Source: Pararhodospirillum photometricum DSM 122 (GTDB lineage: Bacteria; Pseudomonadota; Alphaproteobacteria; Rhodospirillales; Rhodospirillaceae). Taken from it: a stretch of DNA of 25,512 bases. Location: the NCBI RefSeq assembly GCF_000284415.1, contig NC_017059.1:3664060-3689571 (forward strand), in the 5' to 3' direction. Position 1 is the stretch's first letter; each line of letters opens with the position of its first letter. Shown one piece after another: positions 1-9,780 of the stretch. The notes under the pieces are model-generated. The model ran no database searches, was not told the DNA's origin, and saw nothing but the letters and a program-made list of their open reading frames with translations. A program made the position numbers and the translations under genes.

Positions 1-486
1 AAAGGCCACCACGGGGACGTTGGCCTGGGCGGCCAGCGGCGCCACGGCCCGCACCGACTCGGCGAACAGCGGCCCCACGATCATGCCGGCGCCTTGGGCC
101 AGGGCCTGCCGGGCCGCCTGGGCGGCACCGGTCGGCGAGCCCTGGGTATCGTAGGGCTGCACCACAAAGCTGGCCGGTCCCACCTCAATGGCGGCGATCT
201 GGGCGGCGTTGAGCAGGGCCTGGCCCACTTCCGCCGCCGAGCCGGTCAACGGGGCAAGGAAGGCCACCCGCGCCGTATCGGTCTTGCGCTGGCCCATCAG
301 CCCGGGGGCCTCCAAGGGTTCGGCCTTGACCCGTCCTGTCGGTTGGGCTTGCGGTGGCGGCGGTTCGGGGCTTGACGCGACCGGGGGTGGGGCTTCACGA
401 TTTGCAGAGCAGGCGGCAAGGCTCAGAACCACCGCTGCGATTAACGCCAGCCTGCTTCGCGGGCGGGTTTCTACTAACCTTTGCAC
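1..486 (-). CDS. PBP-activator/LppC-like lipoprotein with periplasmic-binding fold (3' end cut by window edge)
   Basis: Reading the minus strand from a GTG at 486 gives a lipoprotein signal: a basic N-terminus (MQRLVETRPRSR), a hydrophobic stretch and a lipobox SLAAC near residue 26. A Pro-rich spacer follows, then a type-1 periplasmic-binding fold start (RVAFLAPLTGSAAEVGQALLNA) and GMIVGPLFAESVRAV. A strong GGGAGG lies 6 nt before the GTG and fixes the start. In alphaproteobacteria this gene type is regularly divergent from rsmI-yraN and is annotated as a penicillin-binding protein activator (LpoA/YraM-like) or Leu/Ile/Val-binding-like lipoprotein. Family and neighbourhood agree. The true ligand or partner is unknown. 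About 160 residues are visible and the rest lies left of the window. Confidence 0.8.
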   Translation of the reverse strand, partial: MQRLVETRPRSRLALIAAVVLSLAACSANREAPPPVASSPEPPPPQAQPTGRVKAEPLEAPGLMGQRKTDTARVAFLAPLTGSAAEVGQALLNAAQIAAIEVGPASFVVQPYDTQGSPTGAAQAARQALAQGAGMIVGPLFAESVRAVAPLAAQANVPVVAF

Positions 487-501
487 CGGTATCCTCCCTT
501 G

Positions 502-1399
502 GTGACCGACCGAGACCTGGACGGACAGCCTACCGATCCCCCCGCGCAAAGTCCATTGGCGCCCGGGCTTTACGTGGTGGGAACGCCGATTGGCAACATG
601 GGCGACATCACGGCGCGAGCCCGTGACATCCTGGCGCGCGCCGACGTCGTGGCGTGCGAGGACACCCGGGTGACCGGGGGCTTGTTGCACCGGCTCGGCA
701 TTGCCACCCGCCTCACGCCCTATCACGAGCACAACGCCGAGGCGGCGCGGCCGCTGCTGCTGGGGCGGCTCCAGGCCGGCGAGGCGGTGGCCCTGGTCTC
801 CGACGCCGGCATGCCGCTGGTCTCGGATCCGGGGTACAAACTGGTGCGGGCCTGCCACGAAGCGGGGATCCGGGTCAGTGCCGCGCCCGGTCCCTCGGCG
901 GTGCTCACCGCCCTGGCCCTGGCCGGTTTGCCGACCGATCGGTTTTTCTTTGCCGGCTTTCCGCCGTCGAAACCGGGCAAACTGGCGAGCTTTTTGCGCC
1001 GAGTTGGCCCCCCTTCCGGCCACTTTGGTGTTGTTCGAGGGGGTGTCGCGCCTCGATCGCACCTTGGCCGCCCTGGCCGAGGCCCTGGGCCCGCGCGACG
1101 CCGCCGTGTGCCGCGAACTGACCAAGCTCCATGAGGAAATCCGCAAGGGCTCCCTCGACGACTTGGCCCGCCATTACGCCGAGGCCGGGCCGCCCAAGGG
1201 CGAGGTGGTGCTGGTCATTGGGCCGCCGCCCCCCCCGGTTGCCCCGGCCGATGATGACCTGGACGAGCGCCTTCAGGCTCTTCTCGACGCCGGCGAAAGC
1301 GTCAACGGCGCGGCGCGGCGGCTGGCGCAGGAGACCGGGCTTGGCCGGCGCGTGTTGTATCAACGGGCCCTGGCCCTCGGCGGTGACAGCACGTCGTGA
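502..1399 (+). pseudogene. rsmI: 16S rRNA (cytidine1402-2'-O)-methyltransferase RsmI, frameshifted
   Basis: RsmI uses SAM to 2'-O-methylate C1402 in the 16S rRNA decoding centre. The first frame carries the family signatures LYVVGTPIGNMGDIT, CEDTRVT, LVSDAGMPLVSDPGY and APGPSAVLTAL, up to the FAGFPPSKPGK region. From about position 1000 the homology continues one base further on (ELAPLPATLVLFEGVSRL, then CRELTKLHEEIRKG and a tail to 1399). Removing one base near 998-1010, for example one C of GCGCCGAG or one T of the T-run, restores a normal RsmI of about 298 residues. As written the gene is broken. This is either a sequencing error or a real lesion. The start is unsure: GTG 502 lacks a Shine-Dalgarno, and TTG 556 is an alternative. 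The 3' end overlaps yraN by 4 bp (GTGA), which supports a working operon. Confidence 0.85.
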
Positions 1400-1770
1400 C
1401 GCTCCAGCGCCGCCGCCACGCGCGAGCCCGGGGCCGCTGGGCCGAAACCTGGGCGTGCCTTTGGCTGCGTCTCAAGGGCTGGCGCATTGTGGCGCGCGGC
1501 TGGCACCGGGGGCGGGGGACGGGCGTGGGCGAGGTGGATATCATCGCTCGGCGCGGGGCTGTGCTGGCGTTCGTGGAGGTAAAGGCCCGGGCCCGCCTGG
1601 ACGAGGCTCTAGAGGCGGTCAGCGCGCGGCAGCGTCGGCGCTTGGAGCGCGCGGCTTTGGTGTATTTGGGTCGGTTCCCGGGGCCGCCGGAGCAGCAGGT
1701 GCGCTTTGATGTGGTGGCGGTGGGGCACTGGGGGCGGATCCACCATGTGGAGGAGGCGTGGTGGCCGTAG
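1396..1770 (+). CDS. YraN family protein (UPF0102, endonuclease-like fold)
   Basis: This 124-residue protein has the UPF0102/YraN pattern: an N-terminal RGRWAE segment, then GVGEVDIIARRGAVLAFVEVKAR (residues ~47-69). The spaced E, D and E/K residues match the restriction-endonuclease-like D-x(n)-ExK arrangement. The usual family length is about 120 residues. The start is a GTG overlapping the rsmI stop in the four bases GTGA, so translation is probably coupled. The pair rsmI-yraN is a widely conserved gene order. YraN is predicted to be nuclease-like, but no biochemical role is established. A copy of the dispersed palindromic repeat begins about 10 bp after the stop. Confidence 0.85.
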   Translation: MTLQRRRHARARGRWAETWACLWLRLKGWRIVARGWHRGRGTGVGEVDIIARRGAVLAFVEVKARARLDEALEAVSARQRRRLERAALVYLGRFPGPPEQQVRFDVVAVGHWGRIHHVEEAWWP

Positions 1771-1774
1771 GAGG

Positions 1775-1815
1775 AAAGGCTGGGGAGGCGGCGGCCTCCC
1801 CAGACCCCTCGGTTT
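1775..1815 (+). repeat. Palindromic intergenic repeat, copy 1 (terminator-like)
   Basis: AAAGGCTGGGGAGGC, a short loop, GCCTCCCCAG, then ACCCCTCGGTTTT. The inverted 10-bp arms (1780-1789 and 1794-1803) form a strong hairpin just after the yraN stop. The trailing TTTT makes it terminator-like in the yraN direction. Confidence 0.85.
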
Positions 1816-1825
1816 TGCAGGGGTT

Positions 1826-2155
1826 CTAGGCGGCGCGGGTGGGGATGCCCTTGTCCTTGAACAGAGTCTCCAGTTCGCCCTCGGCGGCCATTTCGCGCAC
1901 GATGTCGCAGCCGCCGACAAATTCGCCCTTCACGTAAAGCTGGGGGAAGGTCGGCCAGTTGGCGTAGTCCTTAACGCCTTGGCGGATCTCTTCGTCTTGC
2001 AGCACATCAATGCCCTTATAGGCCACGCCGAAGTGCTTGAGCACCTCGACCACGGCCGAGGAAAACCCGCAGCGCGGGGCCTCCGGGGTGCCCTTCATGA
2101 ACAGCACCACGGGGGTGCCCTCGACCTCGTTCTTGATGCGGTCCTGGACGCTCAT
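1826..2155 (-). CDS. grxD: Monothiol glutaredoxin, Grx4/GrxD type
   Basis: The 109-residue protein has the CGFS active site (Cys29), the hallmark of monothiol glutaredoxins that bind and hand over [2Fe-2S] clusters with glutathione. The supporting motifs WPTFPQLYVKGEFVGGCDI and the N-terminal VLFMKGTP are family-typical. The ATG at 2155 is chosen because AAAGG lies 7 nt upstream and it gives the usual family length. Longer readings up to 2287 run into the intergenic space. It sits 88 bp downstream of bolA on the same strand. BolA and CGFS glutaredoxins form heterodimers, so the pair probably acts in Fe-S trafficking or iron sensing in the cytoplasm. Confidence 0.95.
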   Translation of the reverse strand: MSVQDRIKNEVEGTPVVLFMKGTPEAPRCGFSSAVVEVLKHFGVAYKGIDVLQDEEIRQGVKDYANWPTFPQLYVKGEFVGGCDIVREMAAEGELETLFKDKGIPTRAA

Positions 2156-2243
2156 TCCTTGGCCTTTCTTCGTCGTCATGGGGCGAGGCAGTTTGCAGGC
2201 CCCCCCCTTCGTTGGAGGCATATGGGGGGGCGTGCCCCAGGCG

Positions 2244-2477
2244 TCAATCGCGCGGCTTGGTTTGCAGGGCGAGGGCGTGGAGATCACCGCCCACCGTCCC
2301 CTTCAGGGCCTCGTACACCATCTGGTGTTGCTGAACGCGGGTCTTGCCCTTGAAGGCCTGGGAGATCACCAGGGCCCCCAGATGGTCCCCGTCGCCGCGC
2401 AGGTCTTCCACCGTTACCTCGGCGTCGGGAAAAGCGTCCTGAAGCATGGTTTTGATGGTCGCCGGATCCATGGCCAT
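2244..2477 (-). CDS. BolA family protein (IbaG/BolA2-like)
   Basis: The 77-residue protein carries the BolA fold signature: an N-terminal helix ([19 protein letters not shown]), then [33 protein letters not shown] with the helix-turn-helix-like part and the conserved HQ. The short length matches the IbaG/BolA2 subgroup rather than E. coli BolA. The ATG at 2477 has GGAG 7-8 nt upstream. A second in-frame ATG at 2471 is possible. It lies between purL and grxD on the same strand. BolA-like proteins partner CGFS glutaredoxins to coordinate a [2Fe-2S] cluster, and the adjacent grxD supports that role. Confidence 0.92.
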   Translation of the reverse strand: MAMDPATIKTMLQDAFPDAEVTVEDLRGDGDHLGALVISQAFKGKTRVQQHQMVYEALKGTVGGDLHALALQTKPRD

Positions 2478-2506
2478 GGTGCGTCTCCGTTGTCGTTGAG
2501 GGGAAA

Positions 2507-2550
2507 GGAGGGGTCTGGGGAGGCCTCGCCTCCCCAGCCTTCCTTAAAAG
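2507..2550 (-). repeat. Palindromic intergenic repeat, copy 2 (after purL)
   Basis: On the minus strand this reads AAGGAAGGCTGGGGAGGC, a loop, GCCTCCCCAGACCCCTCC. The arms lie at 2515-2524 and 2528-2537. It begins about 17 bp past the purL stop, oriented with purL, and separates purL from bolA inside an otherwise co-directional cluster. It may act as a partial terminator or processing point. Confidence 0.85.
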
Positions 2551-2553
2551 GCC

Positions 2554-4784
<2,231 letters not shown>

Positions 4785-4788
<4 letters not shown>

Positions 4789-5477
4789 GACAGGGCCTCC
4801 AGCAAGGACTCGAACAGGGCGCGACCGTCGGTGCCGCCCAGGGCGGGCTCGACCAGATTCTCGGGGTGCGGCATCATGCCCAGCACGCGCCGGTTCTCCG
4901 AGAGGATGCCCGCGATGTTGCGGCACGAGCCATTGGGGTTGGTCGCTCCGCTGACCTCGCCCGCGGCGTCGCAGTAGCGGAAGGCCACCCGGCCCTCGCC
5001 CTCCAGACGGTCCAAGGTCTCCTCGTCGGCGCTATAGTTGCCGTCGTGGTGGGCGACCGGGATCTCCAGCACCTGCCCCTCGGCATAGCGCCGGGTGAAC
5101 AGGCTGTCGGTGGTGCCGACCTTGAGGCCCACGGTGCGGCAGATGAAGCGCAGATCACGGTTGCGCATCAAGGCCCCGGGCAGCAGGCCCGCCTCGGTCA
5201 GGATCTGGAAGCCGTTGCACACCCCCAAAACCGGCCCGCCGGCGGCGGCGAATCCGCGCACGGCCTCCAAGATGGGGCTGCGCGCCGCCATGGCGCCCGA
5301 GCGCAGATAGTCGCCATAAGAGAAGCCGCCGGGAACCACGACCAGATCGAGGCCCGGGGGCAAGGTGGTCTCGCGGTGCCAGACCAGGGTCGGTTCAGGC
5401 GCGCCCACCGTGGTGAAGGCTCGGGCCATGTCCCGCTCCCGGTTGGTGCCGGGAAAAAGAAGGATCGCGACGTGCAT
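4785..5477 (-). CDS. purQ: Phosphoribosylformylglycinamidine synthase glutaminase subunit PurQ
   Basis: PurQ is the class-I glutamine amidotransferase that supplies ammonia to PurL. The 230-residue length is typical. The triad is visible: nucleophile Cys87 in GVCNGFQIL, and His204 and Glu206 in MMPHPEN. The N-terminal [14 protein letters not shown] and [19 protein letters not shown] are family hallmarks. The ATG at 5477 gives the canonical start [12 protein letters not shown]. The Shine-Dalgarno is weak (GGGG), consistent with coupling to purS 11 bp upstream. The stop overlaps the purL start by 4 bp. Confidence 0.97.
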
Positions 5478-5488
5478 GGCGGACCCCG

Positions 5489-5728
5489 TCAGGACAGATC
5501 GATGGCGTAGGTCTCGATGACCGGATTCGCCAGAAGGGTCCGGCACATGGCTTCGACGGCCTCGCGAGCGCGGGCGCGGTCGGTTTCCTCGAGATCGATC
5601 TCGATCACCTTGCCCTGGCGGACCTCGCCGATGCCAGTGAAACCGAGCTGTGCCAGCGCGGCCCCGATGGCGCGTCCCTGAGGGTCGAGCACACCGGACT
5701 TGAGGGTGATATGGACCTTGGCTTTCAC
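5489..5728 (-). CDS. purS: Phosphoribosylformylglycinamidine synthase subunit PurS
   Basis: PurS is the small dimeric bridging subunit that holds PurQ and PurL together for ammonia transfer. The 79 residues match the family (about 80), with [20 protein letters not shown] at the start, [13 protein letters not shown] in the middle and [15 protein letters not shown] near the end. The start is a GTG at 5728, with a loose GGGAT upstream. It is the first gene of the tight purS-purQ-purL unit. A 226-bp gap separates it from purC upstream, so it may have its own promoter or a long leader. Confidence 0.95.
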   Translation of the reverse strand: MKAKVHITLKSGVLDPQGRAIGAALAQLGFTGIGEVRQGKVIEIDLEETDRARAREAVEAMCRTLLANPVIETYAIDLS

Positions 5729-5921
5729 GAGTCGGATCCCTGCCTGCCCGCTGGAGGATGCATCGGGTCCGTTGCGCCCCGGCGGGACCGCGAGGCGAAC
5801 GTCCCGCAGGCCAGCCGGCCCATCGCCGGCGCCTGGACGACAACCGGCACGGCCCCCAAGGGACCGCGCCGGTTCATTGTACCACAGCGGAGCCAGCCTT
5901 GCGCTGCCCCGCTCCGACCTG

Positions 5922-5961
5922 CTTACTGCCCGGCCGACTTACTGCCCGGCCGACTTACTGC
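5922..5961. repeat. Tandem 16-bp repeat carrying purC stop codons in all three frames
   Basis: CTTACTGCCCGGCCGA occurs at 5922-5937 and 5938-5953, followed by a third partial unit CTTACTGC at 5954-5961. On the purC strand each unit holds a TAA. Because 16 is not divisible by three, the three TAA codons (5955-5957, 5939-5941, 5923-5925) fall in three different frames, directly at the end of purC. Confidence 0.9.
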
Positions 5962-6722
5962 ATCGTGCGCGGGCCGGGGATGTCGCGCGGCCCGCCCTCT
6001 GGCAGGATGCCGAGCCGACGGGCGACTTCCTGATAGGCCTCGGCCACCCCGCCCAGGTCGCGGCGGAAGCGGTCCTTGTCAAGCTTTTCGCCCGAGGTCA
6101 TGTCCCACAAGCGGCAATTGTCGGGCGAGATCTCGTCGGCGAGGATGATCTGGACATCCTCGTCCTCATGATAGAAGCGCCCGAACTCCAGCTTGAAATC
6201 GACGAGACGAAGCTGCACGCCCAGGAACAGACCAGAGAGATAGTCGTTGATGCGCAAGGACAAGGACAAAATTTCGTCCAGTTCCTGCACGCTGGCCCAG
6301 CCAAACGCGGTGATGTGCTCCTCGGAGACCATAGGGTCGTTCAGCTCGTCGTTCTTGTAGTAGTATTCAACGATCGAGCGGGGGAGCTGGGTTCCCTCGG
6401 GAATCCCGAATTTCGTCGAGAGCGAGCCGGCGGCGACATTCCGGATCACAACCTCAATGGGAATGATCTCGACCTCGCGCACCAACTGTTCGCGCATGTT
6501 CAAGCGACGGACGAAGTGGGTGGGGACCCCGATTTCATTGAGGCGCGTCATCAGATATTCACTGATGCGATTGTTGAGAACGCCCTTGCCGGTGATGGTG
6601 CCGTGCTTTTTATTGTTAAAAGCCGTGGCATCATCCTTGAAGTACTGGACCAACGTACCTGGCTCGGGGCCTTCGAACAGAATCTTAGCCTTGCCTTCGT
6701 AGATCTGCTTGCGTCGAGCCAT
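5955..6722 (-). CDS. purC: Phosphoribosylaminoimidazole-succinocarboxamide synthase (SAICAR synthetase)
   Basis: PurC joins CAIR with aspartate using ATP to give SAICAR in purine synthesis. The 255-residue protein has the family motifs: [13 protein letters not shown] (nucleotide loop), [51 protein letters not shown] and [14 protein letters not shown]. The ATG at 6722 yields the usual [13 protein letters not shown] start. Upstream in-frame codons would lengthen it unnaturally. A candidate promoter lies about 110-140 bp upstream. It heads the purC-purS-purQ-purL-bolA-grxD cluster. The stop lies inside a 16-bp tandem repeat. Confidence 0.97.
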   Translation of the reverse strand: MARRKQIYEGKAKILFEGPEPGTLVQYFKDDATAFNNKKHGTITGKGVLNNRISEYLMTRLNEIGVPTHFVRRLNMREQLVREVEIIPIEVVIRNVAAGSLSTKFGIPEGTQLPRSIVEYYYKNDELNDPMVSEEHITAFGWASVQELDEILSLSLRINDYLSGLFLGVQLRLVDFKLEFGRFYHEDEDVQIILADEISPDNCRLWDMTSGEKLDKDRFRRDLGGVAEAYQEVARRLGILPEGGPRDIPGPRTMQ

Positions 6723-6831
6723 GGGCGGAACCCGAATGGGGCGGGGCGGATCACCCGGACCCGGCCGCCGGAAGAGAGAAGAGTCGCGAACGGCCGGATG
6801 CCGCCATGCTCGCGTCCCGGACCGAGAGCCC

Positions 6832-6862
6832 CTTATATCAGGAGTCGGGGGGCGGGTGTCCA
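6832..6862 (-). promoter_or_regulatory. Candidate sigma-70-type promoter for purC
   Basis: On the minus strand TGGACA (6857-6862) stands 19 bp before TATAAG (6832-6837). The -10 is extended by an upstream TG (TGATATAAG). Each hexamer matches 5 of 6 consensus bases. The spacer is 2 bp longer than ideal, but the extended -10 could compensate. It lies between the upstream regulator gene and purC. Confidence 0.45.
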
Positions 6863-6875
6863 TTGAATGTTGGCC

Positions 6876-7301
6876 TCACACCCCCGGCGAGGGCGGTAAA
6901 GGCTGGGGATCCACCGCAAGGGCCGGCAGAACGACGACGGCGGGGGCGCAAGCGGGTTTGTCGGCCTTGCCACCCTTCGCGGGCTTGGCCTCCTTGCGGA
7001 CCTTATCGGCCTTATCAGCCTTTTTGGCCCGGGGCGTGGCGCCGTCCAGGGCGCCGGCGTAATCATTGATCCCATTGAGCAGGGCCCAGCAGGCCAACCG
7101 CACGGTGCGGGGAATGGCCACGGGATCGCCGTCGCGCTCCCCCTTCTCGTAATACTGGACCACCCGGCGCTTGAGACCCAGCGCCTCGGCGGCTTCCTTT
7201 TGCGACAGGCCCAGATGTTTGCGCCAGTGCTTGAAGGCGGACGGACTCATGGAGGTATCGGGCATGGACTCTCTCTCATCCAGAAAAACGATGATCCTCA
7301 T
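6876..7301 (-). CDS. XRE-type helix-turn-helix regulator with Lys/Ala-rich tail
   Basis: This small DNA-binding protein has the helix-turn-helix FKHWRKHLGLSQKEAAEALGL followed by KRRVVQYYEKGERDG, the pattern of XRE/Cro-like regulators. After the fold comes a basic, Ala-rich stretch (KKADKADKVRKEAKPAKGG) and a Pro-rich end, probably disordered. The ATG at 7301 is preceded at 6 nt by a strong GGAGG. The ATG at 7265 (MPDTSMSPS) with a weaker GAGAG is an alternative and would give 129 residues. It reads toward purC, but purC seems to have its own promoter, so co-regulation is only possible. The target is unknown. A palindrome overlapping the start may be its own operator. Confidence 0.75.
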   Translation of the reverse strand: MRIIVFLDERESMPDTSMSPSAFKHWRKHLGLSQKEAAEALGLKRRVVQYYEKGERDGDPVAIPRTVRLACWALLNGINDYAGALDGATPRAKKADKADKVRKEAKPAKGGKADKPACAPAVVVLPALAVDPQPLPPSPGV

Positions 7302-7302
7302 C
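7289..7302. promoter_or_regulatory. Palindrome ATGAT-N4-ATCAT over the regulator's start codon
   Basis: ATGATcctcATCAT on the plus strand is a 5+5 inverted repeat covering the ATGATG start of the XRE-type gene. XRE proteins often bind such short palindromes to control themselves. This is an inference from position and symmetry only. Confidence 0.3.
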
Positions 7303-7338
7303 ATAGCCCTCCCCGGGAGATCTCGCAATCGCGAAGGC

Positions 7339-7357
7339 GCACTTGGTGCGTTTTTTC
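7339..7357 (+). terminator. Short hairpin plus T6 on plus strand, no plus-strand gene before it
   Basis: CGCAC-TTG-GTGCG followed by TTTTTT forms a minimal intrinsic-terminator shape on the plus strand. The genes on both sides read minus, so it could stop antisense transcription from the regulator region. The stem is only 5 bp. Confidence 0.3.
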
Positions 7358-7374
7358 CCCCAGACCGCCGCGCC

Positions 7375-8565
7375 TCACCCGCGCGGGCGCAAGCTCCGCC
7401 AAACGACCAACCCCAGCAGAGCGCTCACGGCAAACGCGCTCATCAAGGGGCGGGGCGTTCCGTCGTGCAGCAGGCCGACCAGCGCCCCCGCCGAGGCCCC
7501 CACCGCCATTTGGAGGAAGCCCATGAGCGAACTGGCGGTTCCGGCGATGCGTGGATAGGGCCCCAAGGCGCCGGCCTGCCCGTTGGGCATGATCAAGGCA
7601 CAGGCCAGGAACTGGCCGCAGGCCACCGGCAGCACGCTGCCCAAGGTGCTGATCCCAGCCCAGGCCAGCGCTGCCCCGATCCCGGCACTGACGACCCCAA
7701 GACCCAGACCAATGTCAATCAGGCGGCCGGTCCCCAGGCGATGGGTCAGGCGGGCCCCGGCCTGGGCAGCCACCAGATAGGTCAACGCCACCGCCAAGAA
7801 GGTATAGCCAAAGTTCTCGGGCGCCACCCCGAGCACGTCAATCATCACAAAGCTGGCACCGGACAAATAGCTGAACAGGCCGGCAAAGGCGAAGGCCACG
7901 ACCAGGGCATGGGCAAGAAAGCCTCGGTCGCCGAGGAGGGTGCGGGTGTTGGCGAGTAAAACCAGGGGGTCGGTGGCACTGGGCGAGCGATGCTCGTTGG
8001 TTTCGCGCAGCATCAGGGCCGAGACCAAGGCCAGCACGGCGCCAGCCCCGGCCATGACCCAGAAGTTGGCCTGCCAGCCCTGGCTGACGTGCAGATAACT
8101 GCCCACGATGGGGGCCAGCGCCGGGGCCAGGGCCATGGCCGAGGCCATGTGCGACAGCATGCGCGCCGCGCCCTCGCGTCCCCACACGTCACGCACGATG
8201 GCCCGCCCGATCACGCCGCCTCCGCACGCCCCCAAGGCCTGCACAAAACGCGCGCCGATCAAGGTGCCGATATCGGGAGCCAGCACGCAAGCCACCGACG
8301 CCACGCTATAAAACACCAAACTGACGATCAGCACCGGACGCCGGCCAAACCGATCCGACAGCGGTCCATAGACCAACATGCCCAGCGCCATGCCCACGGC
8401 AAAGGCGCTCAAGGTCAGTTGCACCGTCGCCACGTCGGTTCCAAACACCCGCACCATGTCGGCGAGCGAGGCCAGATACATATCGGTGGACAAGGGGGCC
8501 AGCGCGACGAGGCCGATCAGAAGACCGACCACCGGCCACGTCCGGGGATCCAAAAACGGCCGCAC
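7375..8565 (-). CDS. Bcr/CflA-type multidrug MFS exporter (DHA1 family)
   Basis: The 396-residue integral membrane protein has about 12 hydrophobic segments. The N-terminal PLSTDMYLASLADM resembles the DMYLPALP motif of Bcr/CflA exporters, and MFS motif A is clear in GPLSDRFGRRPVLI. A second signature, RFVQALGACGGGVIGRAIVRD, is typical of the same subfamily. Members use the proton gradient to expel drugs such as bicyclomycin or chloramphenicol. The substrate here is unknown. The GTG start at 8565 is 4 bp after the stop of the upstream GDT1-like gene, with GAGG just before it, so the two form an operon. Confidence 0.88.
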   Translation of the reverse strand: MRPFLDPRTWPVVGLLIGLVALAPLSTDMYLASLADMVRVFGTDVATVQLTLSAFAVGMALGMLVYGPLSDRFGRRPVLIVSLVFYSVASVACVLAPDIGTLIGARFVQALGACGGGVIGRAIVRDVWGREGAARMLSHMASAMALAPALAPIVGSYLHVSQGWQANFWVMAGAGAVLALVSALMLRETNEHRSPSATDPLVLLANTRTLLGDRGFLAHALVVAFAFAGLFSYLSGASFVMIDVLGVAPENFGYTFLAVALTYLVAAQAGARLTHRLGTGRLIDIGLGLGVVSAGIGAALAWAGISTLGSVLPVACGQFLACALIMPNGQAGALGPYPRIAGTASSLMGFLQMAVGASAGALVGLLHDGTPRPLMSAFAVSALLGLVVWRSLRPRG

Positions 8566-8569
8566 GCCC

Positions 8570-8863
8570 TCAGGCCGCCGTGCCGGCGAAGTGCTGATAC
8601 ACCGTCCAAGCGCCGATCACGATGAAGCCCACCCCGGCGATCAGTTGCAAGGGCAGGGCCGCCGCATAGCGCGACGCCAGCACCCCAACAAACACGGCGA
8701 GCGCGGTCGAGAGCACCAACGCCGCCGATGCCGCGAAAAACACCCAAAGCGGTCGCACCTCGCCGCCCGAGGCAAACAGCACGGTGGCCAACTGGGTTTT
8801 GTCACCCAGCTCGGCAAAGAACACGGTCAGGAAAACGGGGAGGACGGCGGCAAGCGCTTGCAT
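8570..8863 (-). CDS. GDT1/TMEM165 (UPF0016) family membrane protein, single-domain
   Basis: This 97-residue protein has the E-x-G-D-[KR]-T signature (FFAELGDKTQLATVLFA, residues ~15-31) of the GDT1/TMEM165 family of Mn2+ or Ca2+ transporters. Three hydrophobic segments are seen. Many bacterial members hold two such motifs in about 190 residues. This one has a single copy and so should dimerise or pair, as in known half-size forms. The ATG at 8863 has GAGGA 7-8 nt upstream. It is directly followed by the MFS exporter gene. No yybP-ykoY-like leader is recognised upstream. The space holds only a copy of the dispersed palindrome. Mn2+ export is the best guess. Confidence 0.85.
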   Translation of the reverse strand: MQALAAVLPVFLTVFFAELGDKTQLATVLFASGGEVRPLWVFFAASAALVLSTALAVFVGVLASRYAAALPLQLIAGVGFIVIGAWTVYQHFAGTAA

Positions 8864-8886
8864 GGCATATTCCTCGGAAGGAGAAG

Positions 8887-8928
8887 GAAGGCTGGGGAGG
8901 CGGGGCCTCCCCAGACCCCGCCGTTTTG
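8887..8928 (+). repeat. Palindromic intergenic repeat, copy 3
   Basis: AAGGCTGGGGAGGC, loop, GCCTCCCCAGACCCC, then GCCGTTTTGGGG. The arms lie at 8892-8901 and 8905-8914. It is oriented on the plus strand although both neighbouring genes read minus, an exception to the usual orientation with the upstream gene. Confidence 0.85.
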
Positions 8929-8954
8929 GGGGGACTGCCGGAGGCCGAGGAGAC

Positions 8955-9644
8955 TTACCCGTAGCGGTGCAGGGTCAGGCCTTCGGCTTTGAGCCATGTG
9001 CGCGCCGCGTCGCACGGGCCCACCAAGCGGGTCACCAGGGACCAGAACTCGGCAGAATGGTTGAATTCGACGAGATGGGCCACCTCATGCGCCGCGACAT
9101 AATCGATGACCGCGGGGGGAGCCAGGATCAAGCGCCAGGAAAACGAAAGGCGGCCACAGACGGCACAACTGCCCCAGCGGGTGCGGGTATCGCGAATGCT
9201 CACCCCGTTGGTTTTGACCCCCAGCGCCCGGGCGTGGGCGTCGGTGCGTTCCGCCAGGGTTTCGCGGGCCTGGGCGCGCAGCCAGTCGGCCACCCGACGC
9301 GCCACATGCTCGGCGGCGCCCGACACCCCAATCTCCCCCGCCTCGACCCAAACGCCGCGCCGGGCCTCGGGCTGGTGGCGGATCACATGCGCCGTGCCGT
9401 GCAGCGGAATGATTTCCCCCGGGGCAAACGGCACCCGGCGCGGCAGGGCCCGCAATTGATGCGCCGCCCAGTCCTGCTTGCCGCGCACAAACTCGTGCAA
9501 CACCGCCGCCGAGACATGGGGCGGCGCCACCACGATCAAGCCATCGCCGGTTGAATCAATGCGCAACGACAGACGCCGCGAGCGGGGACTGGTGCGAAAG
9601 GTCAAGGGGACAGCTCGCCCCTCAATGGTGACATGAGGTCTCAT
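8955..9644 (-). CDS. YgjP-type zinc metallopeptidase (DUF45, SprT-like)
   Basis: This 229-residue protein matches the YgjP/DUF45 family. The C-terminal half has TRTRWGSCAVCGRLSFSWRL (residues ~154-172, the conserved WGSC motif), then the zinc motif HEVAH (186-190) with the likely third ligand His196 in FNHSAEFW. The N-terminal half has the usual RRLSLRID strand. It is predicted to be a soluble gluzincin-like protease. No natural substrate is established. The ATG at 9644 lacks a good Shine-Dalgarno, but a well-placed promoter lies about 40 bp before it. It is set apart from its neighbours by palindromic repeats on both sides. Confidence 0.9.
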   Translation of the reverse strand: MRPHVTIEGRAVPLTFRTSPRSRRLSLRIDSTGDGLIVVAPPHVSAAVLHEFVRGKQDWAAHQLRALPRRVPFAPGEIIPLHGTAHVIRHQPEARRGVWVEAGEIGVSGAAEHVARRVADWLRAQARETLAERTDAHARALGVKTNGVSIRDTRTRWGSCAVCGRLSFSWRLILAPPAVIDYVAAHEVAHLVEFNHSAEFWSLVTRLVGPCDAARTWLKAEGLTLHRYG

Positions 9645-9685
9645 ACAGACGGGACACGAATCAGCAGGAGGAGAGGGTGGTCGGG

Positions 9686-9714
9686 GGTATACTCCCGCCC
9701 CCGCCTCCTGGCAA
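9686..9714 (-). promoter_or_regulatory. Candidate sigma-70-type promoter for the YgjP-type gene
   Basis: On the minus strand TTGCCA (9709-9714, 5 of 6 matches to TTGACA), a 17-bp spacer, and TATACC (9686-9691, 4 of 6). The spacing is ideal and the -10 ends about 41 bp before the ATG at 9644, giving a leader of roughly 35 nt. Confidence 0.5.
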
Positions 9715-9737
9715 CGTCGGGCTGAGACCGCTGGGAA

Positions 9738-9780
9738 CGAGGGGTCTGGGGAGGCCAGCCTCCCCAGCCTTCCCTTTTTG
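9738..9780 (-). repeat. Palindromic intergenic repeat, copy 4 (after the Liv fusion)
   Basis: On the minus strand it reads AAGGGAAGGCTGGGGAGGC, loop, GCCTCCCCAGACCCCTCG, starting about 14 bp past the stop of the ABC fusion gene. The arms are at 9746-9755 and 9758-9767, with a 2-nt spacer. Confidence 0.85.

Noticed and set aside
8864..8954. Manganese (yybP-ykoY) riboswitch before the GDT1-like gene
   Set aside because: The leader holds only a copy of the palindromic repeat; the conserved riboswitch core is not seen.
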